Assembly (NCBI RefSeq): GCF_003569785.1
Contig: NZ_KZ983994.1
Span: forward strand, 83,375-147,374
Direction: 5' to 3'
DNA length: 64,000 bases
From: Leucobacter sp. wl10
GTDB taxonomy: Bacteria > Actinomycetota > Actinomycetes > Actinomycetales > Microbacteriaceae
Part shown: positions 41,594-49,954 of the stretch, one piece after another
How the letters are laid out: the number at the start of each line of letters is the position of its first letter
Numbering within the stretch: the first letter of the stretch is position 1
Position numbers and translations under genes: made by a program
The notes under the pieces: model-generated
Database searches by the model: none
What the model was told of the DNA's origin: nothing
The model's input: only the letters and a program-made list of their open reading frames with translations

Positions 41594-43134
41594 GAGCTCT
41601 CTCCCGCGTTCCACATCCGCAGGAACACCCGGTCGAGCTCCGGATCCACGCGCGCGGGGCGGGCGCCGTCGCCGCCGAAGGCCAGCGTCTCGGGCTCGCC
41701 GAACAGGAACGGCCGCCAGGGGATCCCCGGGGCGGGGCTCGGATCGCCGCCACGCGCGAATCCCGTCCAGGACGACTGGATGGCCTCCGCGAGACGGCCG
41801 TCCACGCCCTCCCACCTCGGCCGCGGATAGCCGAGCCAGGGCGCGTCGAAGAGATAGGCCAGCTCGATCTCGTGGAACGCGCCGTCCCCGAGCCGCTCCC
41901 ACCCGGGCGGCACGCGCGACCAGCCCGCGATCCAGGCGGGAGCCCCGGCCGCGGTGAGCGCGTCCGCGATGAACCGCGCCCGCGCATCGACCTGGTGGCG
42001 GTTCACGAGGTGCCAGAGCATCGCACGGCGCGCATCGGGGGTGTCGGGGCGCGCCTCTGGGAGCGCCGCGATCACCTCCGCAGCCGCGTCGCCGAAGCGG
42101 GTGCGGATCTCGTCGGCGAGCGCCGCGTCGGAGTCGAGCGCGCCGGCCGGGCCGAGCGGCGCATCCTCGCTCGTCGAGCTGATGAGCGTGGGGAGCGGCC
42201 GGAAGCGGCCCTCCCGGAACAGCCGGAGCACGGGATCCGGGAACACGACGCCGTCGATGTTCGGCGCCCACATCCGTCCGTGGCGGCGGTGCATCTCCAT
42301 CGCCCCGTCGAGTACGAACCGCGCGGGCAGTGCGCGGAACTCGGCGAGGGACGACACCCCGAGATCGGCAGTCAGCTGTGCCCCCCAGGACTCGGCGGTG
42401 GCGAGTGGCACGGGAAGCTCGGGGTCGCCCGTGCCCGACTGGATGATCACCCGGTCCGCACCGCCCTCGGCGTCCGGGGCGTAGAGGAAGGAGCCCGAGA
42501 TGTTGCCGCCCGCCGACTGGCCGAACACGGTGACGTTCTCAGGATCCCCGCCGAACTGCGCGATGTTGCGGCGCACCCAGCGCGCCGCGGCGAAGACGTC
42601 GAGCATTCCGTAGTTGCCGGAGACGGAGCGTTCGTCGGCGGCGCTCAGCCAGGGGTGCGCGAGGAAGCCGAACACCCCCACCCGGTACTCGACGCTCACC
42701 ACCACGATGCCGCGCTCGACGAGCACGGCCGGATGGTACTTGGCGAGGAGCGAGCCGCCCGCCTGATAGGCGCCGCCGTGGATCCACAGCATCACCGGCA
42801 GCCGCTCGCCCGGCGCGGAGGCCGGCGTGTGCACGTCGAGCACGAGGCAGTCCTCGGACACGCCCGCCGCGCTGGCGTCGAAGCTCCAGTCGTCGTAGAA
42901 GTCGGTCTGCATGGCGGCCGCGTGGCCGTCGCAGCGCAGCGGTTCACGCCAGGTCTCCGGGGGCGCGGGCGGCGCCCAGCGCAGCTCGCCGATCGGCGGC
43001 GCGGCGTAGGGGATCCCCAGAAACACTCCCGCCTCCGCGGTGCCGCGGACGACGCCGTCGTGGTCGAGGCGGAGCGCCGAGCGGCGCCCCGCGACGGGCC
43101 CGGATTCGGTCCACGCGAACTGCAGCGCTGCCAC
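41590..43134 (-). CDS. Type B carboxylesterase 1
   Basis: A 514-residue carboxylesterase. It has 'GTAEAGVFLGIPYAAPPIGELRWAPP' near the start, 'SEDCLVLDVHTP', the oxyanion 'VMLWIHGGAYQAGGS', and the nucleophile in 'VTVFGQSAGGNI'. 'LISSTSEDAPLG' and 'AFHEIELAYLFDAPW' hold the likely acid and His. No signal peptide, so it acts inside the cell. It is only moderately similar to esterase 2, so the pair is an old duplication or two acquisitions. It begins three bases after the MFS gene stop and overlaps esterase 2. Confidence 0.88.
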   Translation of the reverse strand: MAALQFAWTESGPVAGRRSALRLDHDGVVRGTAEAGVFLGIPYAAPPIGELRWAPPAPPETWREPLRCDGHAAAMQTDFYDDWSFDASAAGVSEDCLVLDVHTPASAPGERLPVMLWIHGGAYQAGGSLLAKYHPAVLVERGIVVVSVEYRVGVFGFLAHPWLSAADERSVSGNYGMLDVFAAARWVRRNIAQFGGDPENVTVFGQSAGGNISGSFLYAPDAEGGADRVIIQSGTGDPELPVPLATAESWGAQLTADLGVSSLAEFRALPARFVLDGAMEMHRRHGRMWAPNIDGVVFPDPVLRLFREGRFRPLPTLISSTSEDAPLGPAGALDSDAALADEIRTRFGDAAAEVIAALPEARPDTPDARRAMLWHLVNRHQVDARARFIADALTAAGAPAWIAGWSRVPPGWERLGDGAFHEIELAYLFDAPWLGYPRPRWEGVDGRLAEAIQSSWTGFARGGDPSPAPGIPWRPFLFGEPETLAFGGDGARPARVDPELDRVFLRMWNAGESS

Positions 43135-43137
43135 GTC

Positions 43138-44418
43138 TCAGACCTCCGGGCCCAGAACGGGTCGCTGCCGCGATTCGAGAAGCTTCTGGATGGAGCGCTG
43201 CGCGAGCAGGACGGCGCCGATCCCGAGGAACGAAGCGGTCGCGCAGATGATGAACGCGGTCTGGATCGGGATCGCCGCTCCGAGCCACGGGAGCAGGAGC
43301 GACTGGACGAGCACCTGCAGCCCCAGGATCCCGTAGTTCACCCCGAAGTGGCGCTGACCGTAGACGTTCATGACGATGGCGGGCAGCAGCGTCGTGTAGC
43401 ACCCGAAGGCGAGCCCCGAGATCACCACCATGCCGACGAAGACGGGGATGCTCGACAGGAACAGGACGACGATCACGAGCGAGAGGCCAACGAGCGCCGC
43501 CATGATCCCGAGCATGCGGAACTCGCCCACCTTGTCCGAGAGGTAGCCCATCACGAGGCCGCCGAGGCCCGTGGCGATGAGGAAGGCCGACGACATCCAC
43601 GAGGCGGAGATCGCGTCGATGCCTGTGGCGGCCTGCGCCATGAGCGACACGTTGGTGATCAGGAGGCCCGGCGTGAGCGTGGCCAGGAAGAACGTGACGA
43701 GCAGCAGGTACAGGGATGGCAGCCGGACGAGCCGTCGCCACGGCACCTCGAGTCCGAGGCTGCCGACGAGCCGTCCCTCGGCGAGGTCGGATTCGACCGG
43801 GACATCGGGGGTGTTCTTCGGCGCCGAGGCGATGAGCGTGGCGAGCACGGCGGCCACGCCGCCGTAGATGATCCCCTGCAGCACCATCGACATGCCGGGC
43901 GTCACCTGCTCGGTGAGCCACGCGGCGAAGGGGGTGAGGAGCGCCGTCCCGAGCGAGCCGAGTCCGAGGAACAGTCCGATCACGAAGCCGCGGCGGTCCG
44001 GGAATAGCGCCCCCACGTTGTGCAGCTGGGCGACGGTGACGGAGAAGGTGATCGCCGTGACGACGATCCCCTGCAGGAGGATGAACGCGATCACGTTCGT
44101 CACCAGGCCGCTCGCGACGACGCCCACGCCGTAGAGGATCGCGCCGACGAGGATGACCGGGCGGTTGCCGAACGCGTCGCGGATCCGTCCGCCGACGATC
44201 GTGGCGGGGGAACCGATCCAGAAGGCCAGGGTGAAGGTGAACAGCACCTCGGTGATCCCCCAGCCGTTCGCCTCGGCGAGCGGGCCGATCAGCACGTTGA
44301 GAATGTTGAGCATCGCCATCACCGAGGCGATCACCACCTGCAGCATCAGGGTGAACCATCGCCGCCCCGCGCTGATGCCCGTCAGCGCCGAGGCCGGCGC
44401 GTCCGCTATCGATGTCAT
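43138..44418 (-). CDS. MFS transporter, OFA-like (first gene of the esterase operon)
   Basis: A 426-residue MFS protein with twelve helices. 'FWIGSPATIVGGRIRDAFGNRPVILVGAILYGVGVVASG' and 'FIGLFLGLGSLGTALLTPFAAWL'-like blocks recall the oxalate/formate antiporter group. It heads the operon of two esterases and a C45 hydrolase, so it is the likely importer of the ester or amide substrate. AGAGGA lies about six bases before ATG 44418, preferred over a longer in-frame start at 44571 that would add a non-family N-terminus. Confidence 0.87.
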   Translation of the reverse strand: MTSIADAPASALTGISAGRRWFTLMLQVVIASVMAMLNILNVLIGPLAEANGWGITEVLFTFTLAFWIGSPATIVGGRIRDAFGNRPVILVGAILYGVGVVASGLVTNVIAFILLQGIVVTAITFSVTVAQLHNVGALFPDRRGFVIGLFLGLGSLGTALLTPFAAWLTEQVTPGMSMVLQGIIYGGVAAVLATLIASAPKNTPDVPVESDLAEGRLVGSLGLEVPWRRLVRLPSLYLLLVTFFLATLTPGLLITNVSLMAQAATGIDAISASWMSSAFLIATGLGGLVMGYLSDKVGEFRMLGIMAALVGLSLVIVVLFLSSIPVFVGMVVISGLAFGCYTTLLPAIVMNVYGQRHFGVNYGILGLQVLVQSLLLPWLGAAIPIQTAFIICATASFLGIGAVLLAQRSIQKLLESRQRPVLGPEV

Positions 44419-44587
44419 TGCTGTCCTCTTCTCTGACGACGCGACAGCCTCAACGCTGCCGATTCGAAGCACATCTCGGATTTCCGACGCTAGCGCCCTC
44501 GACGGGTCTGACCGGAACGGGATCGCCATTCGTGTGATGCGTCGACACGGATCAGGGGCGTGGATGTGCACTGTGCACCGGAAACCG

Positions 44588-44965
44588 CTACGCCGGCGTC
44601 GTTCGCCGCCGCATCTGCTCGGCCGATGCGGACTCGTCGATGTGGGCGACGGTGACGCGGATGTCGGCGGGGGTGCCGATCTCTCGCAGGATCAGCGCGT
44701 CGATGACGGCGTGCACCCGATGAATGGTCCCCACGACGCCCTCCGAGGCGAGCGCACCGATCGCGACCTCCACGCACAGGTGCTCGGTCGTCCGATCGAT
44801 GCTCACCAGGGGCGCGTCGACGTCTCGGATCCCGAGGAGCCGTGCTCCCGCGTCGATGATCTTCGCCCCAGCGGTGCCGGTGCGGAGGACCGCGGCCACG
44901 CCCGGGACCGCGAGGATCGCGCTCTCGATGTCCGCGGCGAGAGCCTGATCGGGTGTCGTGCTCAT
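44588..44965 (-). CDS. Small Asp23-operon protein, hypothetical
   Basis: A 125-residue protein resembling an Asp23-type alpha/beta fold: 'LAADIESAILAVPGVAAVLR', 'DAPLVSIDRTTEHLCVEVAIGALASEGVVGTIHRVHAVIDALI'. No membrane segment. Its ATG overlaps the stop of the preceding Asp23-domain gene by four bases, and it is third in the sigma-factor operon. The alternating small and charged residues suggest a partner for the Asp23 proteins. The function is unknown. Confidence 0.75.
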   Translation of the reverse strand: MSTTPDQALAADIESAILAVPGVAAVLRTGTAGAKIIDAGARLLGIRDVDAPLVSIDRTTEHLCVEVAIGALASEGVVGTIHRVHAVIDALILREIGTPADIRVTVAHIDESASAEQMRRRTTPA

Positions 44966-45582
44966 CGGTCCCCTCCCTGCGGGTTCGGCAACTGGTGCAG
45001 ATCGTGAACGGCGATGTCGATCCCGGTGACGTTCAGGGGGGTGTGCGCGGCGAGGCGCGAAGCGATCTCCGTGCGCAAACGATCGAGGAGCGTCGGGATC
45101 CGCTCGCCGTGCGCGATGCTGACCTCCACGAACACGCGGACGGGTTCGCCCGGCTCGGTGACCTCTCCGTCGAGCCTGCACCTTCCGACGATCACACCGG
45201 GCACGTCGTTCTCCGCGGCGCGGATCACGCCCCGGATCGCGCCTTCGGTGATCCCCAGGTCGGCGTTCGATCCCGGGGCGGGAACCGGCACGCGGCGACC
45301 CGCTCGCGCGTCGAGCGTGATGCCTGCGAGAATGCTCTGCACCCATCCCTCGTCGGGCTCGGGCTCGTCGGCGGTGTCGGCGATGAGAAGCTCGGGAGAG
45401 AGCGCCCTGAGGCGTTCCATCGCGTCAAGCGCGATCCGGCATCCCGGCGACCGGTCGATCGACGGGTTCGCGGGAACCCGGTCGGCGTCGAGATAGTCGG
45501 AGAGCTCTTCGACCGTGTGGCCGTCGAGATCCTCCGGTTCCATGCTCGGGCCGGACGGTTCGGGGGTGTCATGCTCGTTCAT
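44962..45582 (-). CDS. Asp23-domain protein with an N-terminal sigma-partner-like region
   Basis: A 206-residue protein. The C-terminal half (about 100-200) is an Asp23/Gls24 domain ('GITEGAIRGVIRAAENDVPGVIVGRC', 'VRVFVEVSIAHGERIPTLLDRLRTEIASRLAAHTPLNVTGIDIAVHDLH'). The N-terminal half ('EELSDYLDADRVPANPSIDRSPGCRIALDAMERLRALSPELL') is helical and resembles nothing I can name. It is translated directly after the sigma factor with a four-base overlap, the usual place of an anti-sigma factor. It may therefore link the sigma factor to the Asp23 envelope-stress system (inference). Confidence 0.8.
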   Translation of the reverse strand: MNEHDTPEPSGPSMEPEDLDGHTVEELSDYLDADRVPANPSIDRSPGCRIALDAMERLRALSPELLIADTADEPEPDEGWVQSILAGITLDARAGRRVPVPAPGSNADLGITEGAIRGVIRAAENDVPGVIVGRCRLDGEVTEPGEPVRVFVEVSIAHGERIPTLLDRLRTEIASRLAAHTPLNVTGIDIAVHDLHQLPNPQGGDR

Positions 45583-46145
45583 CGCCACTGCTCCATCCGA
45601 ACAATGATGTCCTTTCGCGCGCGAGCGAGCAGCCCGCGCACCGTGGAGAGGGGAACGCCGAACTCGTCGGCGATCTCCTCGTATGTGTACCCGCCGATCT
45701 CCCGGAGCACCCAGCATTCCCGCTGCGTCGCGGGGAGCTGCTGGAGCGCGTCGCCCAGCGCCGCTATTCCCGCGCGGGCCTCCGCCTGGCGCGAGGGCGC
45801 CGTCCGATCCGGCGCGGGCGGATCGACGGCGGTGAGGTCCGCGTGCGTGCGTGCGGCCCGGATCCGGTCGATGGCCTTGCGGCTGGTGATTCGCATCAAC
45901 CAGCTCTTCACCTTGCCGGGGTCGTCGAGCTTCGGAAGCTGCTCCCAGGCGGTGATGAAGGCATCCTGTACGACGTCGTCGAGCTCCGCGGTGCCGCGCA
46001 GGAGTCGGCGAGCATAGGCGCGCATCATGGGCGTGTACCTGCGCACCAGCACCGCGAACGCGGCCGTGTCGCCATCGGCTGCTCGGCTCGCGACGATCCG
46101 ATCATCCGCGGCCGACAGCGGGTCGCGATAACCTTCACTGCTCAT
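45579..46145 (-). CDS. ECF-type RNA polymerase sigma factor
   Basis: A 188-residue sigma-70 family protein with regions 2 and 4 only. Region 2 is 'FAVLVRRYTPMMRAYARRLLRGTAELDDVVQDAFITAWEQLPKLDDPGKVKSWLMRITSRKAIDRIR'-like (about 30-95). Region 4 is 'LPATQRECWVLREIGGYTYEEIADEFGVPLSTVRGLLARARKDI' (about 135-182). ATG 46145 has a GGGGGGACGAGGG box; the earlier ATG at 46181 has none. Downstream, Asp23-type genes are co-translated, so the regulon probably concerns envelope or alkaline stress. Confidence 0.9.
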   Translation of the reverse strand: MSSEGYRDPLSAADDRIVASRAADGDTAAFAVLVRRYTPMMRAYARRLLRGTAELDDVVQDAFITAWEQLPKLDDPGKVKSWLMRITSRKAIDRIRAARTHADLTAVDPPAPDRTAPSRQAEARAGIAALGDALQQLPATQRECWVLREIGGYTYEEIADEFGVPLSTVRGLLARARKDIIVRMEQWR

Positions 46146-46445
46146 CCCTCGTCCCCCCGACTCGAAGGCGCCCTCCCCCATGAGGGCCGGCGGGCGGCGA
46201 CCCTGCCGCCCGCGTTCCCCATCTTCTCCCCGGAGTCGCAGGGACGGGGTCGCGCATTGTGGAAACCATCAGTTCTTCGCTCGACGACCGCTGGGCGGTC
46301 CGTGGACCACCGACACCGGGAGCCGATCCTCCGTTGGCGAGCAGCCGGGCGGAGGGGGTGAAGCAGCCCATGAGAGCTGTCCTTTCGATCGGAGGGGCGA
46401 ACCGGGAGGCTGAAGGGGCGGGCGTTCCCGCCCGCCCCCGCCGGC
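46146..46445. other. Intergenic region upstream of the sigma-factor gene
   Basis: No convincing gene is seen. The left part must carry the promoter of the sigma-factor operon (minus strand). No -35/-10 pair could be assigned with confidence. The right end holds the terminator hairpin of the CsbD gene (46415-46438). Confidence 0.4.
46415..46438 (-). terminator. Terminator hairpin of the CsbD gene
   Basis: GGGGCGGGCG (46415-46424) pairs perfectly with CGCCCGCCCC (46429-46438), four-base loop. It begins seven bases after the CsbD stop in the minus-strand transcript. Confidence 0.65.
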
Positions 46446-46619
46446 CTACTTCTTGAAGAAGTCCTTCACGTCCGCGGCCTTGTCCTTGACGTGCCCCTTC
46501 GCCTGGTCCGCCTTGCCCTCGGCGACCAGTTCGTCGTTGTCGGTCGCCTTGCCGACGGTTTCCTTCACCTGGCCGGTGACCTTGTCGGCTGCCGCCTTGA
46601 TCCTGTCCTCGGCGTTCAT
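46446..46619 (-). CDS. CsbD family stress protein
   Basis: A 57-residue highly charged helical protein matching CsbD: 'DRIKAAADKVTGQVKETVGKATDNDELVAEGKADQAKGHVKDKAADVKDFFKK'-type pattern seen in short. CsbD proteins are general-stress proteins (sigma-B controlled in Bacillus) of unclear function. It lies between the AmaP group and the sigma-factor operon on the same strand; a GAAGGGAAG box precedes ATG 46619. Confidence 0.93.
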   Translation of the reverse strand: MNAEDRIKAAADKVTGQVKETVGKATDNDELVAEGKADQAKGHVKDKAADVKDFFKK

Positions 46620-46726
46620 CGTGTTGCTTCCCTTCTCTTCATCGGCCCTCGCGCTTCGAGAACCGTCGATTCGGCTCCGCCGCATACGCGGCGTCGACGA
46701 TCGTCCTGTCGCCCGCGATGCCGGGA

Positions 46727-47344
46727 CTAACTCACTCTCGACCGGTCCGCAGCCAGCCGCGCACGGACTCCGGAGCGGATCGACACGAGCGTCGGCGTCT
46801 CCTCGCCCGTCACCGTCGCGAGGTTGTCCACCAGCCGCGTCACCGCGGCGGCGACGTCGACCGGTGACGTGTTCTGTCTCGGTGTGACGCTCACGTGCAG
46901 CACGTCCGCGCCGCGCACTCGCCGAGCGCTCACGCGGCACGAGAGGATCTCGTCGTGCGCTGCGAGCGAGCGGGTGATCGCCTCGGACGCGAATCCGTGG
47001 CGGATCGTCACCGGCCCCTGAGGGCCTTCGCCTGACTCGACTCGTATCACCGCGTCGCTTCGGCCGCCGCCAAGCCTCGCGATGACGATCACCGCGACCA
47101 CCACGACCAGCGATAGCACCGCAATCATGCCCAGCATGAACCAGCTCACCGTCGCCGCATCCGAGATGCGGGACTGCCCATCGACCTCGCGCATCCACCG
47201 GGTCGCGGAGGATGCTCCCGACCGCCAGATGTCCCCCGCGGCAGGCCGCACGGCGACCGCGACGACCGCGCCGCCCGCGACGAGGAGCACGAGGCCCACG
47301 AGCATGAGGACGATCCGGTTCACACCGCGATTCGTGGCGTTCAT
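46727..47344 (-). CDS. amaP: Alkaline shock response membrane anchor protein AmaP
   Basis: A 205-residue protein with two membrane segments (about 10-32 and 67-90) and a C-terminal Asp23-like cytoplasmic domain ('GPVTIRHGFASEAITRSLAAHDEILSCRVSARRVRGADVLHVSVTPRQNTSPVDVAAAVTRLVDNL'). AmaP ties Asp23 to the membrane in Staphylococcus. The operon with Asp23 and DUF2273 genes supports this name. Its ATG overlaps the stop of the preceding DUF6286-type gene by four bases. Confidence 0.82.
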   Translation of the reverse strand: MNATNRGVNRIVLMLVGLVLLVAGGAVVAVAVRPAAGDIWRSGASSATRWMREVDGQSRISDAATVSWFMLGMIAVLSLVVVVAVIVIARLGGGRSDAVIRVESGEGPQGPVTIRHGFASEAITRSLAAHDEILSCRVSARRVRGADVLHVSVTPRQNTSPVDVAAAVTRLVDNLATVTGEETPTLVSIRSGVRARLAADRSRVS

Positions 47345-47925
47345 GCCGAACCTCCCCCGTCTGCGCGACGCTGCACACGCGCTCGCACTCTCAGCCCGGG
47401 CGATGCCCCGTACTCGGCGAGCTCCGCCTCGGCGATGGAGCGGACCCGCGACTTGTCGACCTCCTGGCCGGGCTCCGGGCGAACGGTCACATCCGCGCTC
47501 CGATGGCTCACGCCCACGACGACACCGCCCCTGGAGAGATCCAGCTCTTGCCGCACGCGTTCGGCGACCGCGGAGGCGATCACGCCGTTGTCGACGACGA
47601 CGACGTGGGAAGAGGCCGCGAGTCGATGCTTCGAGAGCCGCCCCGGGCTGACCGCCAGCCAGACGAGGGCCGCGCCCACGACTCCCAGGGCCGCGCCGGC
47701 GGCGCCGAGCGCGCTCCTCGGCCGGGCATCGGGCACCTCTCCCAGCCACGCGAGGACCGAGCCGGGCGCGGCCAACAGCGGGGCGGCCCCCAGCAGATGC
47801 AGGACGATCTCCGCCCCCGCATACGTCGCGGCCGCGGCGACGAGAACGAGCACGAGCACCGCTGCGACCGTCCGCGGAGAATGCGTCTCTCGACGCACCA
47901 CCCTGTTCAGCACCGCATTCGTCAC
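47341..47925 (-). CDS. DUF6286-like membrane protein of the Asp23 operon
   Basis: A 194-residue protein with two hydrophobic regions (about 18-42 and 70-92) and a soluble C-terminal domain ('SSHVVVVDNGVIASAVAERVRQELDLSRGGVVVGVSHRSADVTVRPEPGQEVDKSRVRSIAEAELAEYG'). This gene type is regularly found in actinobacterial Asp23/AmaP operons. It starts directly at the stop of the upstream gene and overlaps amaP. Probably an envelope-stress scaffold component; no biochemical role is known. Confidence 0.78.
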   Translation of the reverse strand: MTNAVLNRVVRRETHSPRTVAAVLVLVLVAAAATYAGAEIVLHLLGAAPLLAAPGSVLAWLGEVPDARPRSALGAAGAALGVVGAALVWLAVSPGRLSKHRLAASSHVVVVDNGVIASAVAERVRQELDLSRGGVVVGVSHRSADVTVRPEPGQEVDKSRVRSIAEAELAEYGASPGLRVRARVQRRADGGGSA

Positions 47926-48312
47926 CTATCTCACCCTCTTCCGCTGCGGGATGATCGCGCCCGTGACGACGAAGGAGATCCGGCGGATCTCCCGGCCGGT
48001 CAGCCGGGCGAGCTCGTCGGCGAGTGCCGTCTGGATCCGCCGTGCGCGATCGAGCACCGGAGCCTCCGCGCGGATCGCCTCGGTGTCCGCCAGGTCGGGA
48101 ATCGGCAGGCGCGCCGCGATGCGCACGGCCAGTCCGCCGCCCCACTCCGCCACCTCGACATGCACCTCGTCGCGCGGGACGCCGATCGTGACCGCTGATG
48201 TCTCTCGCACCACCTTCTCGATGACCCGCTCACGCACCCGCACCCCGCCGGGCGCCGTGGAAGGAGCGTCGAGCGCGGCGACCGCAGGGGATGCAACGGT
48301 CGTCGCGCTCAT
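47926..48312 (-). CDS. Asp23-operon hypothetical protein
   Basis: A 128-residue soluble protein. After a Ser/Ala/Pro-rich head (1-22) comes an alternating beta/alpha pattern ('VRERVIEKVVRETSAVTIGVPRDEVHVEVAEWGGGLAVRIAARLPIPDL') like a shortened Asp23 domain. It overlaps the DUF2273 gene by four bases and abuts the next gene. Its place in the operon implies a role with Asp23 and AmaP; nothing more can be said. Confidence 0.75.
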   Translation of the reverse strand: MSATTVASPAVAALDAPSTAPGGVRVRERVIEKVVRETSAVTIGVPRDEVHVEVAEWGGGLAVRIAARLPIPDLADTEAIRAEAPVLDRARRIQTALADELARLTGREIRRISFVVTGAIIPQRKRVR

Positions 48313-48500
48313 AGCGAGGTGCGCCTACCCGTGAACGCCCCGGCGAGGGCCCGGAGATCCAGTCGGCCGGACACCGCTCGCCCCGCAAGAGCACCGACGC
48401 CCATCAGCAGTGCGACCAGCAGGAACCCCCAGAACCCGAAGATCAGTGCTGCGAACGCCAGCACCGCGCCGATCAGTGCGCCGGAAAGCGTGGCGCTCAT
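48309..48500 (-). CDS. DUF2273-type small membrane protein
   Basis: A 63-residue protein with two hydrophobic stretches (about 5-22 and 24-42, 'GALIGAVLAFAALIFGFWGFLLVALLMGVGALAGR') and a basic end. DUF2273 proteins accompany Asp23 and AmaP across Gram-positive bacteria. Four-base overlaps link it to the Asp23 gene before it and the hypothetical gene after it. Confidence 0.85.
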   Translation of the reverse strand: MSATLSGALIGAVLAFAALIFGFWGFLLVALLMGVGALAGRAVSGRLDLRALAGAFTGRRTSL

Positions 48501-49009
48501 GAGACGCGGGACTCGGTGTCGTCGCCGCCGTCGTCGCTCGGCAGGTGCACGTCGTTCACCTCGACGTTCACCTCAACGACCTGCAGGCCGACGAGGCGGG
48601 TGATCGCGCCGGTCACGGCGTTGCGGACGTTCTCCGCGACCTCCTGAATCGCCGCCGGGTAGTCCACCACGATCGTGATGTCGGCAGCGGCCTGGGTCTC
48701 CCCGACCTCCACTTTGACTCCCTGCGTCAGGTCCGTCGCGTTCACGACATCGCGGATCGCGCCCAGCGCCCGAGCGCCGCCGCCGCCGAGGGCGTGCACA
48801 CCCGGGACCTCACGTGCTGCGATGCCCGCGACCTTCGCCACGACGCCCTCGGCGATGGTCGTGCGCCCTGCCGCCGTACCGCCCCCGGTCGCCTGAGACG
48901 CAGAGGGCGCGCGATCCACGCGTGAGGAACCGGCGGAAGCACTCGCGGCACGCGCGGCCGGCGCTTCAGCTTCAGAAGCAGCAGTCGTGTTCGTCACATC
49001 CGTAGCCAT
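48497..49009 (-). CDS. Asp23/Gls24 family envelope stress protein
   Basis: A 170-residue Asp23 protein. A low-complexity Ala/Ser-rich head (1-48) precedes the domain: 'GRTTIAEGVVAKVAGIAAREVPGVHALGGGGARALGAIRDV', 'GVKVEVGETQAAADITIVVDYPAAIQEVAENVRNAVTGAITRLVGLQVVEVNVEVNDVHLP'. Asp23 forms a membrane-near scaffold that counters cell-envelope stress. It heads the five-gene operon ending with amaP; GGAGGT lies seven bases before ATG 49009. Confidence 0.93.
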   Translation of the reverse strand: MATDVTNTTAASEAEAPAARAASASAGSSRVDRAPSASQATGGGTAAGRTTIAEGVVAKVAGIAAREVPGVHALGGGGARALGAIRDVVNATDLTQGVKVEVGETQAAADITIVVDYPAAIQEVAENVRNAVTGAITRLVGLQVVEVNVEVNDVHLPSDDGGDDTESRVS

Positions 49010-49191
49010 CAGAACTACCTCCACAATCAGCGGCGCGCCCCGAACGGCGCGCCATCCAACGAGCGAAGAAGAACGCTCTGCACATAGGACGACGGCGACG
49101 ATCGAAACGTCACAAAGCGATGCCGCGTTCACGGGATCGGCCGGCGCGGCACTCGTTCCTCACCGATCGAGGCCTCGGACACCCCGGCGGA

Positions 49192-49788
49192 TCACCCGTC
49201 GGCGGCCTTGCGCTTGCGCGCGTAGGCGCGTGCGGCGCGAACGCGGTCGCCGCAGCGCGTCGAGCACCACTGCCTGCGCCCGTGGGTTCTGAGCAGGAAC
49301 CGCGTGCACGGCTCGGCCTCGCACCGCGCCAGCAGTCCGATCTCGCCGCCGGACAGCAGCGCCGCGGCGTCCTCGGCGATCACGGACATGGCGTGTTCGA
49401 CCAGCCGTGTCGTCGGATGCTCGAGAGAGCGGAAGAACCCCTCCTCCCGACCGAAGTGCAGCGTCGAGATGTGCGGAGCCGCCGTCAGCGCGGCGTTGAT
49501 GCCGTCCAGCACCCGGGGGTCGACGATCGTGCCGCTCACCACCGCGGTGAACGCGTCCCTCAGATCGCGCCGCAGGCCCACGAGCCGGTTCCGGCAGTAG
49601 GAGCGGAGCACGGCGCCTTCGCCGAGAAGGCCTCGCTCGATCAGCCACGCCGTGGCCGCCTCCGGGGTTTCCAGGGCGTCGGAGGTCTTCCCCCCGGGGA
49701 ACTCGAGCACGCTGTTCACCAGGTCGATGCTGATGTGCTCCCGAGCTCCGGGGCTCCGGGGAAAGGGCATCTCGCTCACCCTTCTCAT
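49192..49788 (-). CDS. CGNR zinc-finger (ABATE-domain) transcriptional regulator
   Basis: A 198-residue protein. The N-terminal ABATE-like domain ('IDLVNSVLEFPGGKTSDALETPEAATAWLIERGLL') leads to the C-terminal CGNR zinc finger 'CEAEPCTRFLLRTHGRRQWCSTRCGDRVRAARAYARKR', with two CxxxxC/CxxxC pairs as zinc ligands. CGNR proteins are DNA-binding regulators of small-molecule metabolism. It is divergent from the isochorismatase-family gene and probably represses it. ATG 49788 or 49770 could be the start. Confidence 0.88.
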   Translation of the reverse strand: MRRVSEMPFPRSPGAREHISIDLVNSVLEFPGGKTSDALETPEAATAWLIERGLLGEGAVLRSYCRNRLVGLRRDLRDAFTAVVSGTIVDPRVLDGINAALTAAPHISTLHFGREEGFFRSLEHPTTRLVEHAMSVIAEDAAALLSGGEIGLLARCEAEPCTRFLLRTHGRRQWCSTRCGDRVRAARAYARKRKAADG

Positions 49789-49846
49789 GGTATCAGTACC
49801 GTTTTCCCGTGAGCTTCTGCTACGCTCTTCTCACGGTAATAGTATT
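49789..49846. promoter_or_regulatory. Repeats in the CGNR/isochorismatase intergenic region
   Basis: GGTATCAGTACC (49789-49800) and GGTAATAGTATT (49835-49846) are related pseudo-palindromes. Between them CCGTGAG (49807-49813) and CTCACGG (49830-49836) form an inverted repeat. The region is AT-rich compared with its flanks. They are candidate sites for the CGNR regulator. Confidence 0.5.
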
Positions 49847-49954
49847 TGTTTCTCGTGATTCATGAGGTGCTGCGTGATCCGCCGCACCCTGCGGCACGCC
49901 CGAGCGATAAGCCCCGTCCACGCACCCGCCTGAACCCAACCCGAAGGAGACATC

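Noticed and set aside
49032..49053. Two GGCGCGCC palindromes upstream of the Asp23 gene
   Set aside because: Eight-base GC palindromes are frequent by chance in this composition. The spacing fits no known operator.
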